This document shows, one piece after another, positions 1 to 6,558 of a stretch of DNA of 12,853 nt (within the stretch, counting starts at the first letter, position 1; every line of letters begins with the position of its first letter). Below the pieces are notes generated by a model. The model had not been told where the DNA came from. It saw nothing but the letters and a program-made list of their open reading frames with translations, and did no database searches. The position numbers were made by a program, and so were the translations under genes. The stretch is from an uncultured beta proteobacterium. Lineage in GTDB: Bacteria; Pseudomonadota; Gammaproteobacteria; Burkholderiales; Burkholderiaceae. The stretch spans positions 1-12,853 of the forward strand of contig CAIKGX010000027.1 in NCBI GenBank assembly GCA_903827075.1, written 5' to 3'.

Positions 1-532
1 AGCCCGGTTGCAATCGGCCATCCACCTTGACCAACATATTCTTACTCTTTTTCATGAGCAAGGTTTGGGTCGCTAAGACGTGTTCGACTTCTGATGTACC
101 AATTCCAAAGGCTAAAGCACCAAATGCACCATGAGTACTGGTATGGGAATCTCCGCATACTACCGTCATGCCAGGCAAGGTAGCGCCCTGCTCCGGTCCA
201 ATCACGTGAACAATCCCTTGACGGCTATCGTTCATTTTGTATTGGGTTATACCAAAGGCATCGCAGTTTTGATCCAGAGTATCAACTTGCAACTTCGAAA
301 TAGGATCTGCAATCCCTTGTGATCGATCCGTCGTAGGAACATTGTGATCAGATACGGCTAAGTTAGCAGAGATACGCCACACTGGGCGACCTGCCATATT
401 TAATCCTTCAAAGGCTTGAGGGCTTGTAACCTCATGCAATAACTGACGATCTATATAGATTGTGGCCGTGCCGTCCTGTTCAGAATAGACGACATGGTCA
501 TCCCACAATTTGTCATAAAGCGTACGTGACAT
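1..532 (-). CDS. leuC: 3-isopropylmalate dehydratase large subunit, LeuC (partial, N-terminal 177 residues)
   Basis: LeuC with LeuD isomerises 2-isopropylmalate to 3-isopropylmalate in cytoplasmic leucine biosynthesis, using a [4Fe-4S] cluster of the aconitase type. I translated the minus strand from the ATG at 532-530. The product opens MSRTLYDKLWDDHVV and carries the LeuC stretches HEVTSPQAFEGL, then DHNVPT, GIVHVIGPEQG, CGDSHTSTHGAFGALAFG and GTSEVEHVLATQTL, all collinear with E. coli LeuC as I remember it. About 177 of the usual 465-475 residues are present. The cluster-binding cysteines lie in the missing C-terminal part. A GAGGG Shine-Dalgarno sits just upstream of the ATG. The start lies 18 bp after the gltA stop on the same strand, so it is probably read with gltA. 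leuD and leuB would be expected beyond the left edge (inference). The reading frame is intact throughout. Confidence 0.96.
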   Translation of the reverse strand, partial: MSRTLYDKLWDDHVVYSEQDGTATIYIDRQLLHEVTSPQAFEGLNMAGRPVWRISANLAVSDHNVPTTDRSQGIADPISKLQVDTLDQNCDAFGITQYKMNDSRQGIVHVIGPEQGATLPGMTVVCGDSHTSTHGAFGALAFGIGTSEVEHVLATQTLLMKKSKNMLVKVDGRLQPG

Positions 533-550
533 GAGAACCCTCTATACCTC

Positions 551-1864
551 TTATTTACGAACAGAAATGTTAGGAACCTTACGTGAAGTTTCTCCAACAT
601 ATAACTGACGTGGACGGCCAATCTTGTACTCAGGATCAGTAATCATTTCTTCCCACTGAGCAATCCAACCCACGGTTCTTGCCAAAGCAAAAATACAGGT
701 GAACATTTCAGTTGGAACGCCTAAGGCGCGTTGTACGATTCCTGAATAGAAGTCGACATTCGGATAGAGCTTACGGCTTACGAAATAATCATCTTCCAAG
801 GCAATCTTTTCAAGCGTCATTGCCAATTTGAATAATGGATCATTCTCAAGACCCATTTCTTTCAATACTTCATAGCAAGTTTCACGCATCAATTTAGCGC
901 GTGGGTCGAAGTTCTTGTAAACACGGTGCCCAAAGCCCATTAAGCGAACATTAGAGTTCTTATCTTTTACTTGAGCAATAAATTCGTGAATCTTCTCCAC
1001 GCCACCGTTTGCTTGAATTTCATTCAACATCTGTAAGCACGCTTCATTAGCACCGCCGTGAGCTGGACCCCAAAGACAGGCAATACCAGCAGAAATAGCT
1101 GCAAATGGGTTGGTGCCTGAAGAGCCGCACAAGCGCACTGTTGAAGTAGAGGCATTTTGCTCATGATCTGCATGCAATGTGAAGATGCGATCTAAAGCGC
1201 GTACTAACACGGGGTTCACTTTGTACTCTTCGCATGGAGTAGCAAACATCATGCGCATAAAGTTAGCCGTGTATGACAAAGAATTATCAGGGTAGATAAA
1301 TGGCTGACCAACAGAATACTTATAGGCCATAGCAACTAAAGTAGGCATTTTTGCAATCAAGCGAATTTGCGCGACTTCACGAGCGTGTGGCTGACTGTAA
1401 TCGATCTCATCATGGTAGAAGGCTGCCATTGCACCAACCAAGCCAGTCAATACTGACATTGGATGCGCGTCACGGCGAAAACCACGCAAGAAGAATTGCA
1501 TTTGCTCATGCACCATCGTGTGATGCATGACTAATTCTTCAAAGTCTGTTTTCTGAGTGGCATTTGGTAAATCACCATTGATCAGCAAGTAACAAACTTC
1601 TAAGAAGTCGCAGTTATGCGCTAAATCTTCAATGGGGTATCCGCGATAGAGCAATTCACCTTTATCGCCGTCGATATAGGTAATTTTGCTATTGCAAGAT
1701 GCCGTTGAAAGAAAGCCTGAGTCGTAAGTGAATTTCCCAGTCTGACCGTAGAGTTTACGAATGTCGATAACATCAGGACCAATCGTGCCCTTATAAATAG
1801 GCAAATCAATGTCAGGTGTTCCATCTGAGAACGAGAGTTTTGCCTTGATATCTGATTCAATCAT
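551..1864 (-). CDS. gltA: Citrate synthase (type II, GltA)
   Basis: Condenses acetyl-CoA and oxaloacetate to citrate, the entry step of the TCA cycle, in the cytoplasm. The 437-residue length fits the proteobacterial hexameric, NADH-sensitive type. Visible motifs are LHADHEQNAS (about 230-239, H234), WGPAHGGANEA (265-275, H269), GFGHRVYKNFDPRA (310-323, H313) and KLYPNVDFYSG (366-375, D371). H269, H313 and D371 match the catalytic His/His/Asp triad of the family. The N-terminal beta-domain (about 1-60) is also present, as in E. coli GltA. The start ATG is preceded by TAAGGAT. An 82-bp spacer separates it from sdhE upstream, long enough for an extra promoter, though I see no convincing -35/-10 pair. 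leuC follows after 18 bp. It is the TCA gene at the promoter-distal end of the sdh cluster. Confidence 0.98.
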   Translation of the reverse strand: MIESDIKAKLSFSDGTPDIDLPIYKGTIGPDVIDIRKLYGQTGKFTYDSGFLSTASCNSKITYIDGDKGELLYRGYPIEDLAHNCDFLEVCYLLINGDLPNATQKTDFEELVMHHTMVHEQMQFFLRGFRRDAHPMSVLTGLVGAMAAFYHDEIDYSQPHAREVAQIRLIAKMPTLVAMAYKYSVGQPFIYPDNSLSYTANFMRMMFATPCEEYKVNPVLVRALDRIFTLHADHEQNASTSTVRLCGSSGTNPFAAISAGIACLWGPAHGGANEACLQMLNEIQANGGVEKIHEFIAQVKDKNSNVRLMGFGHRVYKNFDPRAKLMRETCYEVLKEMGLENDPLFKLAMTLEKIALEDDYFVSRKLYPNVDFYSGIVQRALGVPTEMFTCIFALARTVGWIAQWEEMITDPEYKIGRPRQLYVGETSRKVPNISVRK

Positions 1865-1946
1865 TTCTAATCCTTAGTCATTCAAATTGATGATTAATAC
1901 ACTATTCGATCATGCTTCTTTACAGCGAATGCACCAAAATACTGAA

Positions 1947-2216
1947 TTACTTCTCTCTCAGCTTTTGTAAAACCGTTTTGAAGGAGTCCAACTGCATTTC
2001 CTTTTCCAGCGTTACTACAGAATCTTTTCTACCAATCAATAAATCCATCAGATCATTGTCTTCTAAAGCCAAAAGCTGACCTAATATCTTTCCTTCTTCT
2101 GCGCTTAATTGAGCACCATGGCGCTCAAAAAAACGCTGCAAAATCAAATCATTTTCAAGCAGACCCCTACGGGCATCACTCTTGAGTCGATATAACTCTG
2201 CATTACCCAGGGTCAT
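1947..2216 (-). CDS. sdhE: FAD assembly factor SdhE (YgfY/Sdh5 family)
   Basis: Small cytoplasmic protein that promotes covalent attachment of FAD to the SdhA flavoprotein subunit. The 89-residue product contains the family signature RGLLE at residues 17-21 (consensus RGxxE) in a helical protein beginning MTLGNAELYRLKSDARRG, and ends LQKLREK. The length is normal for the family (about 80-95 residues). Its ATG overlaps the sdhB stop by 4 bp (ATGA at 2216-2213), so translation is probably coupled to sdhB. This is the usual betaproteobacterial position, between sdhB and gltA, and fits a role in maturing the complex encoded immediately upstream. The C-terminal half is less conserved in the family and shows nothing unusual here. 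Confidence 0.93.
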   Translation of the reverse strand: MTLGNAELYRLKSDARRGLLENDLILQRFFERHGAQLSAEEGKILGQLLALEDNDLMDLLIGRKDSVVTLEKEMQLDSFKTVLQKLREK

Positions 2217-2917
2217 ACTGCCCTACGGACCATCAGTTCCTTGATCTTGCCAATGGCCTTGGTAGGATTCAAATGCTTAGGACAAACATCAACACAATTC
2301 ATGATGGTATGGCAACGGAAGAGACGATATGGGTCTTCCAAGTTATCTAAACGTTGTGCAGTTTCTTCATCACGGCTATCAGCAATAAAACGATAAGCCT
2401 GGAGTAAACCTGCTGGACCAACAAACTTATCTGGATTCCACCAGAAAGATGGGCATGAGGTTGAGCATGATGCACACAAAATGCACTCATACAAACCATT
2501 CAACTCTTCACGCTCTTCAGGACTTTGGAGACGTTCTTTTTCTGGAGCAGGATTGTCATTCACCAAATAAGGTTTGATTGACAAATATTGCTTAAAGAAC
2601 AATGTCATATCAACAATCAAATCGCGCACGACTGGCAAGCCAGGCAGCGGACGTAATGTGATCACTTTAGGCAAGGTCAACATATTGGTTAAGCAGGCTA
2701 AACCATTTTTGCCGTTGATATTCATGGCATCTGAACCGCAAACACCTTCACGACAGGAGCGACGATAAGTAATCGTCTCATCTTGCTTCTTCAAAGAAAT
2801 CAAGGCATCTAACAACATGCGTTCGCCAGTAAGCTCTAACTCATAGCGCTCCATGCGTGGCGCTGCATCGACATCTGGATCGTAACGATAAATTTCAAAT
2901 ATACGAATATCACTCAT
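2213..2917 (-). CDS. sdhB: Succinate dehydrogenase iron-sulfur subunit, SdhB
   Basis: Electron-transfer subunit of respiratory complex II, on the cytoplasmic face of the inner membrane, passing electrons from SdhA FAD to quinone. The 234-residue protein has an N-terminal ferredoxin-like [2Fe-2S] domain with CREGVCGSD (C55, C60, D63) and C75. As in E. coli SdhB, Asp replaces one Cys. The C-terminal domain carries CILCASCSTSC (C145, C148, C151, C155) plus C202, C208 and C212, giving the [4Fe-4S] and [3Fe-4S] sets. FWW (158-160) and H203 match residues known to line the quinone site. It starts 27 bp after the sdhA stop, with GAGAG and AAGAG purine runs just upstream of the ATG, and it overlaps sdhE by 4 bp. 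No key residue is missing. Confidence 0.98.
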   Translation of the reverse strand: MSDIRIFEIYRYDPDVDAAPRMERYELELTGERMLLDALISLKKQDETITYRRSCREGVCGSDAMNINGKNGLACLTNMLTLPKVITLRPLPGLPVVRDLIVDMTLFFKQYLSIKPYLVNDNPAPEKERLQSPEEREELNGLYECILCASCSTSCPSFWWNPDKFVGPAGLLQAYRFIADSRDEETAQRLDNLEDPYRLFRCHTIMNCVDVCPKHLNPTKAIGKIKELMVRRAV

Positions 2918-2944
2918 CTCTTATCTCTCTTATCTATCTGTAGC

Positions 2945-4723
2945 TTAGAAAGTACGTTCTTTTGGAGGAACTGAATCTACGGTCAATGGCTTGAGTTGCA
3001 CTGGCTTGTAATCTAAGCGATTGCCCTCGCTATACCAAAGCGTATGCTTCATCCAGTTGTCATCATCACGCAGTGGGTGGTCATCATGCGAATGAGCGCC
3101 GCGACTTTCTTTACGTGCTGCTGCAGAAATCATCGTTGCATTCGCAGTCTCAACCAAGTTCGCCACTTCTAAGGCTTCTATACGGGCGGTATTGAAAATT
3201 TCCGACTTATCTTTCAACCATAGGTGCTTCGCACGCTCAGTTAACTTAGCCATTTGACGAACACCTTCATCCATCAATTCCTGGTTACGGAATACGCCAG
3301 CATACTTCTGCATAGTTTTACGAATGTCATTCGCAACGTCTTGCGCGTATTCACCTGAAGTCGAATGATCAAGCGCAGCAATACGAGCCAAGGTTTGCTC
3401 ACCTGCATTGGCTGGCAATGGCTTGAACTCACGATTTTTGAGATCCATACCAACGATATGATTACCGGCTGCACGACCGAACACTAACAAGTCGAGTAAT
3501 GAGTTCGTGCCCAAGCGGTTTGCACCGTGAACGGATACGCAAGAACACTCACCAATCGCATACAAGCCGTTAACTAAGTCATTTGGTTTACCGTTGCCTG
3601 GCACAACTACTTGACCATTGATGTTGGTAGGAATACCGCCCATCTGATAGTGAATAGTTGGTACAACCGGAATAGGCTCTTTAGTAACGTCTACGTTAGC
3701 AAAGTTAATACCAATCTCATAAACAGAAGGCAAACGCTTCATGATGGTTTCGGCGCCAATGTGCGTTAAATCCAGCACAACATAGTCACCATTCGGCCCA
3801 CAACCACGTCCCTCTTTAATTTCTTGATCCATTGAGCGGGATACGAAATCGCGGGGAGCCAAATCTTTCAAGGTAGGCGCATAGCGCTCCATGAAACGCT
3901 CACCATCTTTATTGCGCAAGATACCGCCTTCACCACGGCAACCTTCTGTCAACAATACGCCCGCACCAGCTACGCCGGTTGGGTGAAATTGCCAGAATTC
4001 CATATCTTCCAATGGAATGCCTGCGCGAGCGGCAAGACCCATACCATCGCCTGTATTAATGAAGGCGTTAGTTGATGCATCCCAGATACGGCCAGCACCA
4101 CCGGTCGCCATCAATACCACTTTAGCTTCCAGAATGTATACCTGACCTGTTTCCATTTCGAGCGCAGTGACACCAACAACATCGCCTGCGTCATCACGAA
4201 TTAAATCTAAGGCTAACCACTCAACAAAGAAATTGGTTTTAGCGCGCACGTTACGTTGATACAAGGTATGCAACATGGCATGGCCGGTACGGTCAGCTGC
4301 TGCGCAAGCGCGTTGTACAGGTTTTTCACCATAATTTGCAGTATGACCACCGAATGGACGCTGATAAATTGTGCCATCAGGGTTGCGGTCAAAAGGCATA
4401 CCAAAATGCTCAAGTTCATACACGGCTTTGGGAGCCTCACGACACATAAATTCGATGACGTCTTGGTCGCCCAACCAGTCAGAACCTTTAATGGTGTCAT
4501 AAAAGTGATAGTGCCAATTGTCTTCACTCATATTGCCCAATGAAGCACCGATACCACCTTGAGCGGCAACAGTATGTGAGCGAGTGGGAAATACCTTGGT
4601 TAATACCGCAACGTTCAGGCCAGCTTCTGCTAACTGCAAAGAAGCGCGCATACCGGAACCACCTGCACCAATAATTACCGCATCGAAACGGCGGCGTGGC
4701 AATGCTTTTTTAATCGCGGTCAT
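2945..4723 (-). CDS. sdhA: Succinate dehydrogenase flavoprotein subunit, SdhA
   Basis: Catalytic subunit of complex II, oxidising succinate to fumarate with covalently bound FAD on the cytoplasmic side of the membrane. I chose the ATG at 4723-4721, giving 592 residues beginning MTAIKKALPRRRFDAV, because this matches the usual betaproteobacterial N-terminus, lies 4 bp after the sdhD stop, and has GGAAAG 9 bp upstream. The reading frame extends 14 codons further into sdhD, but that extension has no family likeness. Motifs: GAGGSG dinucleotide-binding loop (19-24), SHTVAAQGG with the FAD-linked His at residue 50, FHPTG (H247), TEGCRGEGG, the catalytic-arginine segment PRDFVSRS (R291), and the C-terminal region with SRGAHSHDD. 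These align with E. coli H242 and R286 with a constant offset of 5. Length is normal and no substitution is seen at the active site. Confidence 0.98.
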   Translation of the reverse strand: MTAIKKALPRRRFDAVIIGAGGSGMRASLQLAEAGLNVAVLTKVFPTRSHTVAAQGGIGASLGNMSEDNWHYHFYDTIKGSDWLGDQDVIEFMCREAPKAVYELEHFGMPFDRNPDGTIYQRPFGGHTANYGEKPVQRACAAADRTGHAMLHTLYQRNVRAKTNFFVEWLALDLIRDDAGDVVGVTALEMETGQVYILEAKVVLMATGGAGRIWDASTNAFINTGDGMGLAARAGIPLEDMEFWQFHPTGVAGAGVLLTEGCRGEGGILRNKDGERFMERYAPTLKDLAPRDFVSRSMDQEIKEGRGCGPNGDYVVLDLTHIGAETIMKRLPSVYEIGINFANVDVTKEPIPVVPTIHYQMGGIPTNINGQVVVPGNGKPNDLVNGLYAIGECSCVSVHGANRLGTNSLLDLLVFGRAAGNHIVGMDLKNREFKPLPANAGEQTLARIAALDHSTSGEYAQDVANDIRKTMQKYAGVFRNQELMDEGVRQMAKLTERAKHLWLKDKSEIFNTARIEALEVANLVETANATMISAAARKESRGAHSHDDHPLRDDDNWMKHTLWYSEGNRLDYKPVQLKPLTVDSVPPKERTF

Positions 4724-4727
4724 CGAA

Positions 4728-5093
4728 TTACACTTTCCACAAAATTTGTACGGCATAGGCCGCACAGGCTAGGAGATACAAAACAGATAACACTTGCAGT
4801 GTTAAACGGATGCTGACAGGCTTGATGTAATCCATCCAAATATCACGGATACCGATCCAGGCGTGATAGAACAAACTAATAAAAGCCAATAGGGTCAATA
4901 GCTTCATGAACTGGTTGCTAAATAAAGCAGACCAACCTTCATACGTTGCACTACCAGTAATGCAATAGTCAACTAACAAGACCACGGTAAAAACGACCAT
5001 GACGATCGCTGTTACGCGTTGAATGATCCATTCTTTAAGGCCGTAATGTGCGCCAACTACTAGGCGCTTAGGTCCGATTTGATAAATAGGCAT
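4728..5093 (-). CDS. sdhD: Succinate dehydrogenase membrane anchor subunit, SdhD
   Basis: One of two membrane anchors of complex II, holding heme b and forming the ubiquinone site with SdhB and SdhC. The 121-residue product has three hydrophobic segments, at about 25-43, 63-83 and 95-117. The segment HAWIGIRDIWMDY holds H77, in the place of the E. coli heme ligand H71, and D88-Y89, in the place of D82-Y83 at the quinone site. The N-terminus MPIYQIGPKRLVVGAHYG is typical of betaproteobacterial SdhD. AAGGAAAA lies just before the ATG. It begins 24 bp after sdhC and ends 4 bp before sdhA. This family diverges fast, so identification leans on the motif plus its position in the operon; together these are strong. 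Confidence 0.95.
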   Translation of the reverse strand: MPIYQIGPKRLVVGAHYGLKEWIIQRVTAIVMVVFTVVLLVDYCITGSATYEGWSALFSNQFMKLLTLLAFISLFYHAWIGIRDIWMDYIKPVSIRLTLQVLSVLYLLACAAYAVQILWKV

Positions 5094-5117
5094 GAGTTTT
5101 CCTTAAATGATGTGCGC

Positions 5118-5537
5118 TTAGTACAAGCCGAATAATTTGAGACCCACAATCGCAGTCAATGCCACACCCAAAATAAACACGATGATGGCAGAGCGATTTG
5201 CTTCGTTTTTCTCAACGCCGATTTCCAAGTCAAGCAAGAGATAACGAATACCGGCACAGAAGTGGTGCAAGAAACACCAGATCAAGCCTAGGCAAACAAT
5301 CTTGACCAACACATGTCCGGTAATAGCCTGGAAATTTTGATAGCTCAACTCAGAAGCGAGACTAAGATCCAGGAGATATAAAAGAAATGGCAGCATCAAG
5401 AACAACACTGCTCCGCTAATGCGGTGAAGGATAGAAACCTTACCAGCCCAAGGTAGGCGGTAATGAATTAATTGGGCTAAACCAATGTTCCGGAAAACCG
5501 GTTTATCTTTTTTTACTGCGTTCTGTGCATCAACCAT
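5118..5537 (-). CDS. sdhC: Succinate dehydrogenase cytochrome b556 subunit, SdhC
   Basis: Membrane anchor of complex II and first gene of the sdh operon. I prefer the ATG at 5537-5535 (139 residues, starting MVDAQNAVKKDKPVFRN). A TTG two codons upstream is possible, but the purine-rich AGAGA would then directly abut it, whereas it is well spaced for the ATG. Visible features are RPxF-like KPVFRN (12-17), HYRLPW (25-30), the quinone-site motif SILHRISG (35-42), and HHFCAGIRYLLLDLE (91-105), where H92 aligns with E. coli heme ligand H84. Three hydrophobic segments lie at about 43-62, 72-92 and 115-136. sdhD follows after 24 bp. The 135 bp upstream, to the regulator gene, should carry the operon promoter unless it is read through from the regulator. 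Confidence 0.96.
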   Translation of the reverse strand: MVDAQNAVKKDKPVFRNIGLAQLIHYRLPWAGKVSILHRISGAVLFLMLPFLLYLLDLSLASELSYQNFQAITGHVLVKIVCLGLIWCFLHHFCAGIRYLLLDLEIGVEKNEANRSAIIVFILGVALTAIVGLKLFGLY

Positions 5538-5672
5538 GGGCAATCTCTATATTGAGGTGGAGGTTCAGTGTGACTTTGTTGTATCGCAACATATTCTATT
5601 GGAAACCACAGAGTCCTTGGGGATTTTTTAGCTTTTGTACTGGTTTTTACGGATGAGCTTCTCTTTATCAAC
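5538..5672 (-). promoter_or_regulatory. Upstream region of the sdh operon with a small inverted repeat
   Basis: These 135 bp between the regulator stop and sdhC must hold any dedicated sdhC promoter. The clearest structure is the inverted repeat TGTTG-N5-CAACA at 5577-5591, about 40-54 bp upstream of the sdhC ATG, which could be an operator or chance. I see no convincing sigma-70 pair: TAGAAT is present on the minus strand but its -35 partner is poor. I also see no terminator after the regulator gene in the minus direction, so read-through into sdhC is possible. No copy of the 18-bp palindrome found at 6456-6473 is recognisable here. Confidence 0.4.
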
Positions 5673-6410
5673 TTAATTCAATTTATTTTCATAATGCTGT
5701 TCTGAAGTGTCATACCGAGCACGTCGAATTTCTACTGGTTTATTCCCGTAGGTAAAAGCCACCCTCTCAACGGAGAGCAAGGCGCTGCCAGCCGGTAAAT
5801 GCAAAAGGGCAGCCAACGCATGATCAGCAGGCAGCGCCTTAATCTTTTCTTCAGCACGAACCATGTGGATCGCGTACTGGCTTTCATAAAAGGCATACAT
5901 TGGACCAGGCCAAGCAATCAAGGCATTTAAAGTAAGTCCTTGAAAGCGGGCTTCTGGCAACCAAATCTCTTCAAAAACAATGGGTTTGCCAGCAAAGTTT
6001 TGTACACGATCAATGCGCAGTACAGGCTCATTTGCCTTTAATTTAAGCAACTGACTGATGTAAGGGTCCGGTTTTGCAATTTCGCAGACCAAAAACTGGT
6101 TTTTGAGATGAAATTTCTCTCCAGAATCTGGTGCGAGGCGTAAAAAACGATATTGCCAGTCTTCCTCTTGGTGAGTGGCGACAAAAGTGCCCTTCCCCTG
6201 CCTGCGTACCAATAAATTTTCGGCTGCCAGCTCATCAATTGCCTTGCGAACCGTGCCCTGGCTCACTGAATACCGTGCCGCAAGCTCCATTTCACTAGGG
6301 ATAGCTTCGCCTGGAAGCCATTCAGAGGCTTGCAAACTAGCCAATATCATCGCCTTAATCTGTTCATACAGAGGGCTAAATGAGGCGGCGGGTATTGAAA
6401 TAAGTGACAA
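5673..6410 (-). CDS. GntR-family (HutC subfamily) transcriptional regulator, candidate TCA-cycle regulator
   Basis: A 245-residue cytoplasmic DNA-binding protein. Residues about 12-78 form the GntR winged helix-turn-helix (PLYEQIKAMI, then PSEMELAARYSVSQGTVRKA and RRQGKGTFV). The remainder, about 95-240, resembles a UTRA ligand-binding domain of the HutC subfamily (IDRVQNFAGKPIVFEEIWLP, then SVERVAFTYGNKPVEIRR). The start is TTG at 6410-6408: no ATG lies in frame between the upstream TGA and this codon, and GGAG sits 5 bp before it. It lies between sdhCDAB and divergent mdh, which suggests control of one or both (inference). A perfect palindrome overlaps its probable -10 box, which fits autoregulation. 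The effector is unknown; UTRA domains bind small molecules, and a TCA-related acid would be a reasonable guess only. The domain call is firm, the regulon call is not. Confidence 0.93.
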   Translation of the reverse strand: MSLISIPAASFSPLYEQIKAMILASLQASEWLPGEAIPSEMELAARYSVSQGTVRKAIDELAAENLLVRRQGKGTFVATHQEEDWQYRFLRLAPDSGEKFHLKNQFLVCEIAKPDPYISQLLKLKANEPVLRIDRVQNFAGKPIVFEEIWLPEARFQGLTLNALIAWPGPMYAFYESQYAIHMVRAEEKIKALPADHALAALLHLPAGSALLSVERVAFTYGNKPVEIRRARYDTSEQHYENKLN

Positions 6411-6412
6411 AT

Positions 6413-6421
6413 TAACTCCAG
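6413..6421 (-). promoter_or_regulatory. Ribosome binding site deciding the TTG start of the GntR regulator
   Basis: On the minus strand this reads CTGGAGTTA, with GGAG 5 bp from the TTG at 6410. No ATG or GTG start exists in frame upstream before a stop, so this site supports the TTG start. The identical nonamer occurs in the mdh leader at 6544-6552. Confidence 0.75.
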
Positions 6422-6455
6422 AACCTAATCAATTGGATAAAATTCATACTGATTC

Positions 6456-6473
6456 ATGTCTTATATAAGACAT
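6456..6473. promoter_or_regulatory. 18-bp perfect palindrome, probable GntR operator
   Basis: The sequence ATGTCTTATATAAGACAT is identical to its own reverse complement over all 18 bases. The core GTCTTATATAAGAC resembles the GT-N-TA...TA-N-AC type of site bound by HutC-subfamily GntR proteins. It lies in the divergent region between the regulator and mdh, overlaps the probable -10 of the regulator (TATAAG on the minus strand) and ends one base before the mdh -35 box. This arrangement fits autorepression of the regulator and positional control of mdh. Binding by the adjacent regulator is an inference. Confidence 0.75.
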
Positions 6474-6487
6474 CTTGACAGTGTAAA
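6460..6487 (-). promoter_or_regulatory. Putative promoter of the GntR regulator gene
   Basis: On the minus strand TTTACA (6487-6482) and TATAAG (6465-6460) are separated by 16 bp, a fair sigma-70 pair. Transcription would begin near 6453, leaving a leader of about 43 bases before the TTG start. The -10 box lies within the palindrome at 6456-6473, so a bound regulator would block it. Confidence 0.45.
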
Positions 6488-6504
6488 TGGAAAGTCCATA
6501 CACT
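6475..6504 (+). promoter_or_regulatory. Putative mdh promoter
   Basis: A perfect -35 box TTGACA (6475-6480) is followed 18 bp later by TACACT (6499-6504), a 4/6 match to the -10 consensus. An alternative -10, GATAAT at 6511-6516, pairs with a weaker -35, TGGAAA at 6488-6493, at 17 bp. The palindrome at 6456-6473 lies immediately upstream of TTGACA. A repressor there could hinder polymerase and an activator could contact it; the sequence does not decide which. Confidence 0.5.
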
Positions 6505-6558
6505 TGAATGGATAATAGAAAAGATTTCATTAATTAACCTCAACTGGAGTTATAAGTA

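Noticed and set aside
1865..1946. Possible separate gltA promoter in the 82-bp gap after sdhE
   Set aside because: TATTAA-like words occur, but no -35 box at proper spacing was convincing, and no terminator separates sdhE from gltA.
4256..4543. 95-codon plus-strand frame inside sdhA
   Set aside because: Antisense shadow of a strongly conserved enzyme; no family features.
4724..4765. Longer sdhA reading frame starting 14 codons upstream, inside sdhD
   Set aside because: The extra residues have no likeness to SdhA N-termini, and the ATG at 4723 has a well-spaced GGAAAG.
5538..5543. TTG start for sdhC two codons upstream of the ATG
   Set aside because: The purine-rich site would directly abut the TTG, whereas the ATG is at normal spacing.
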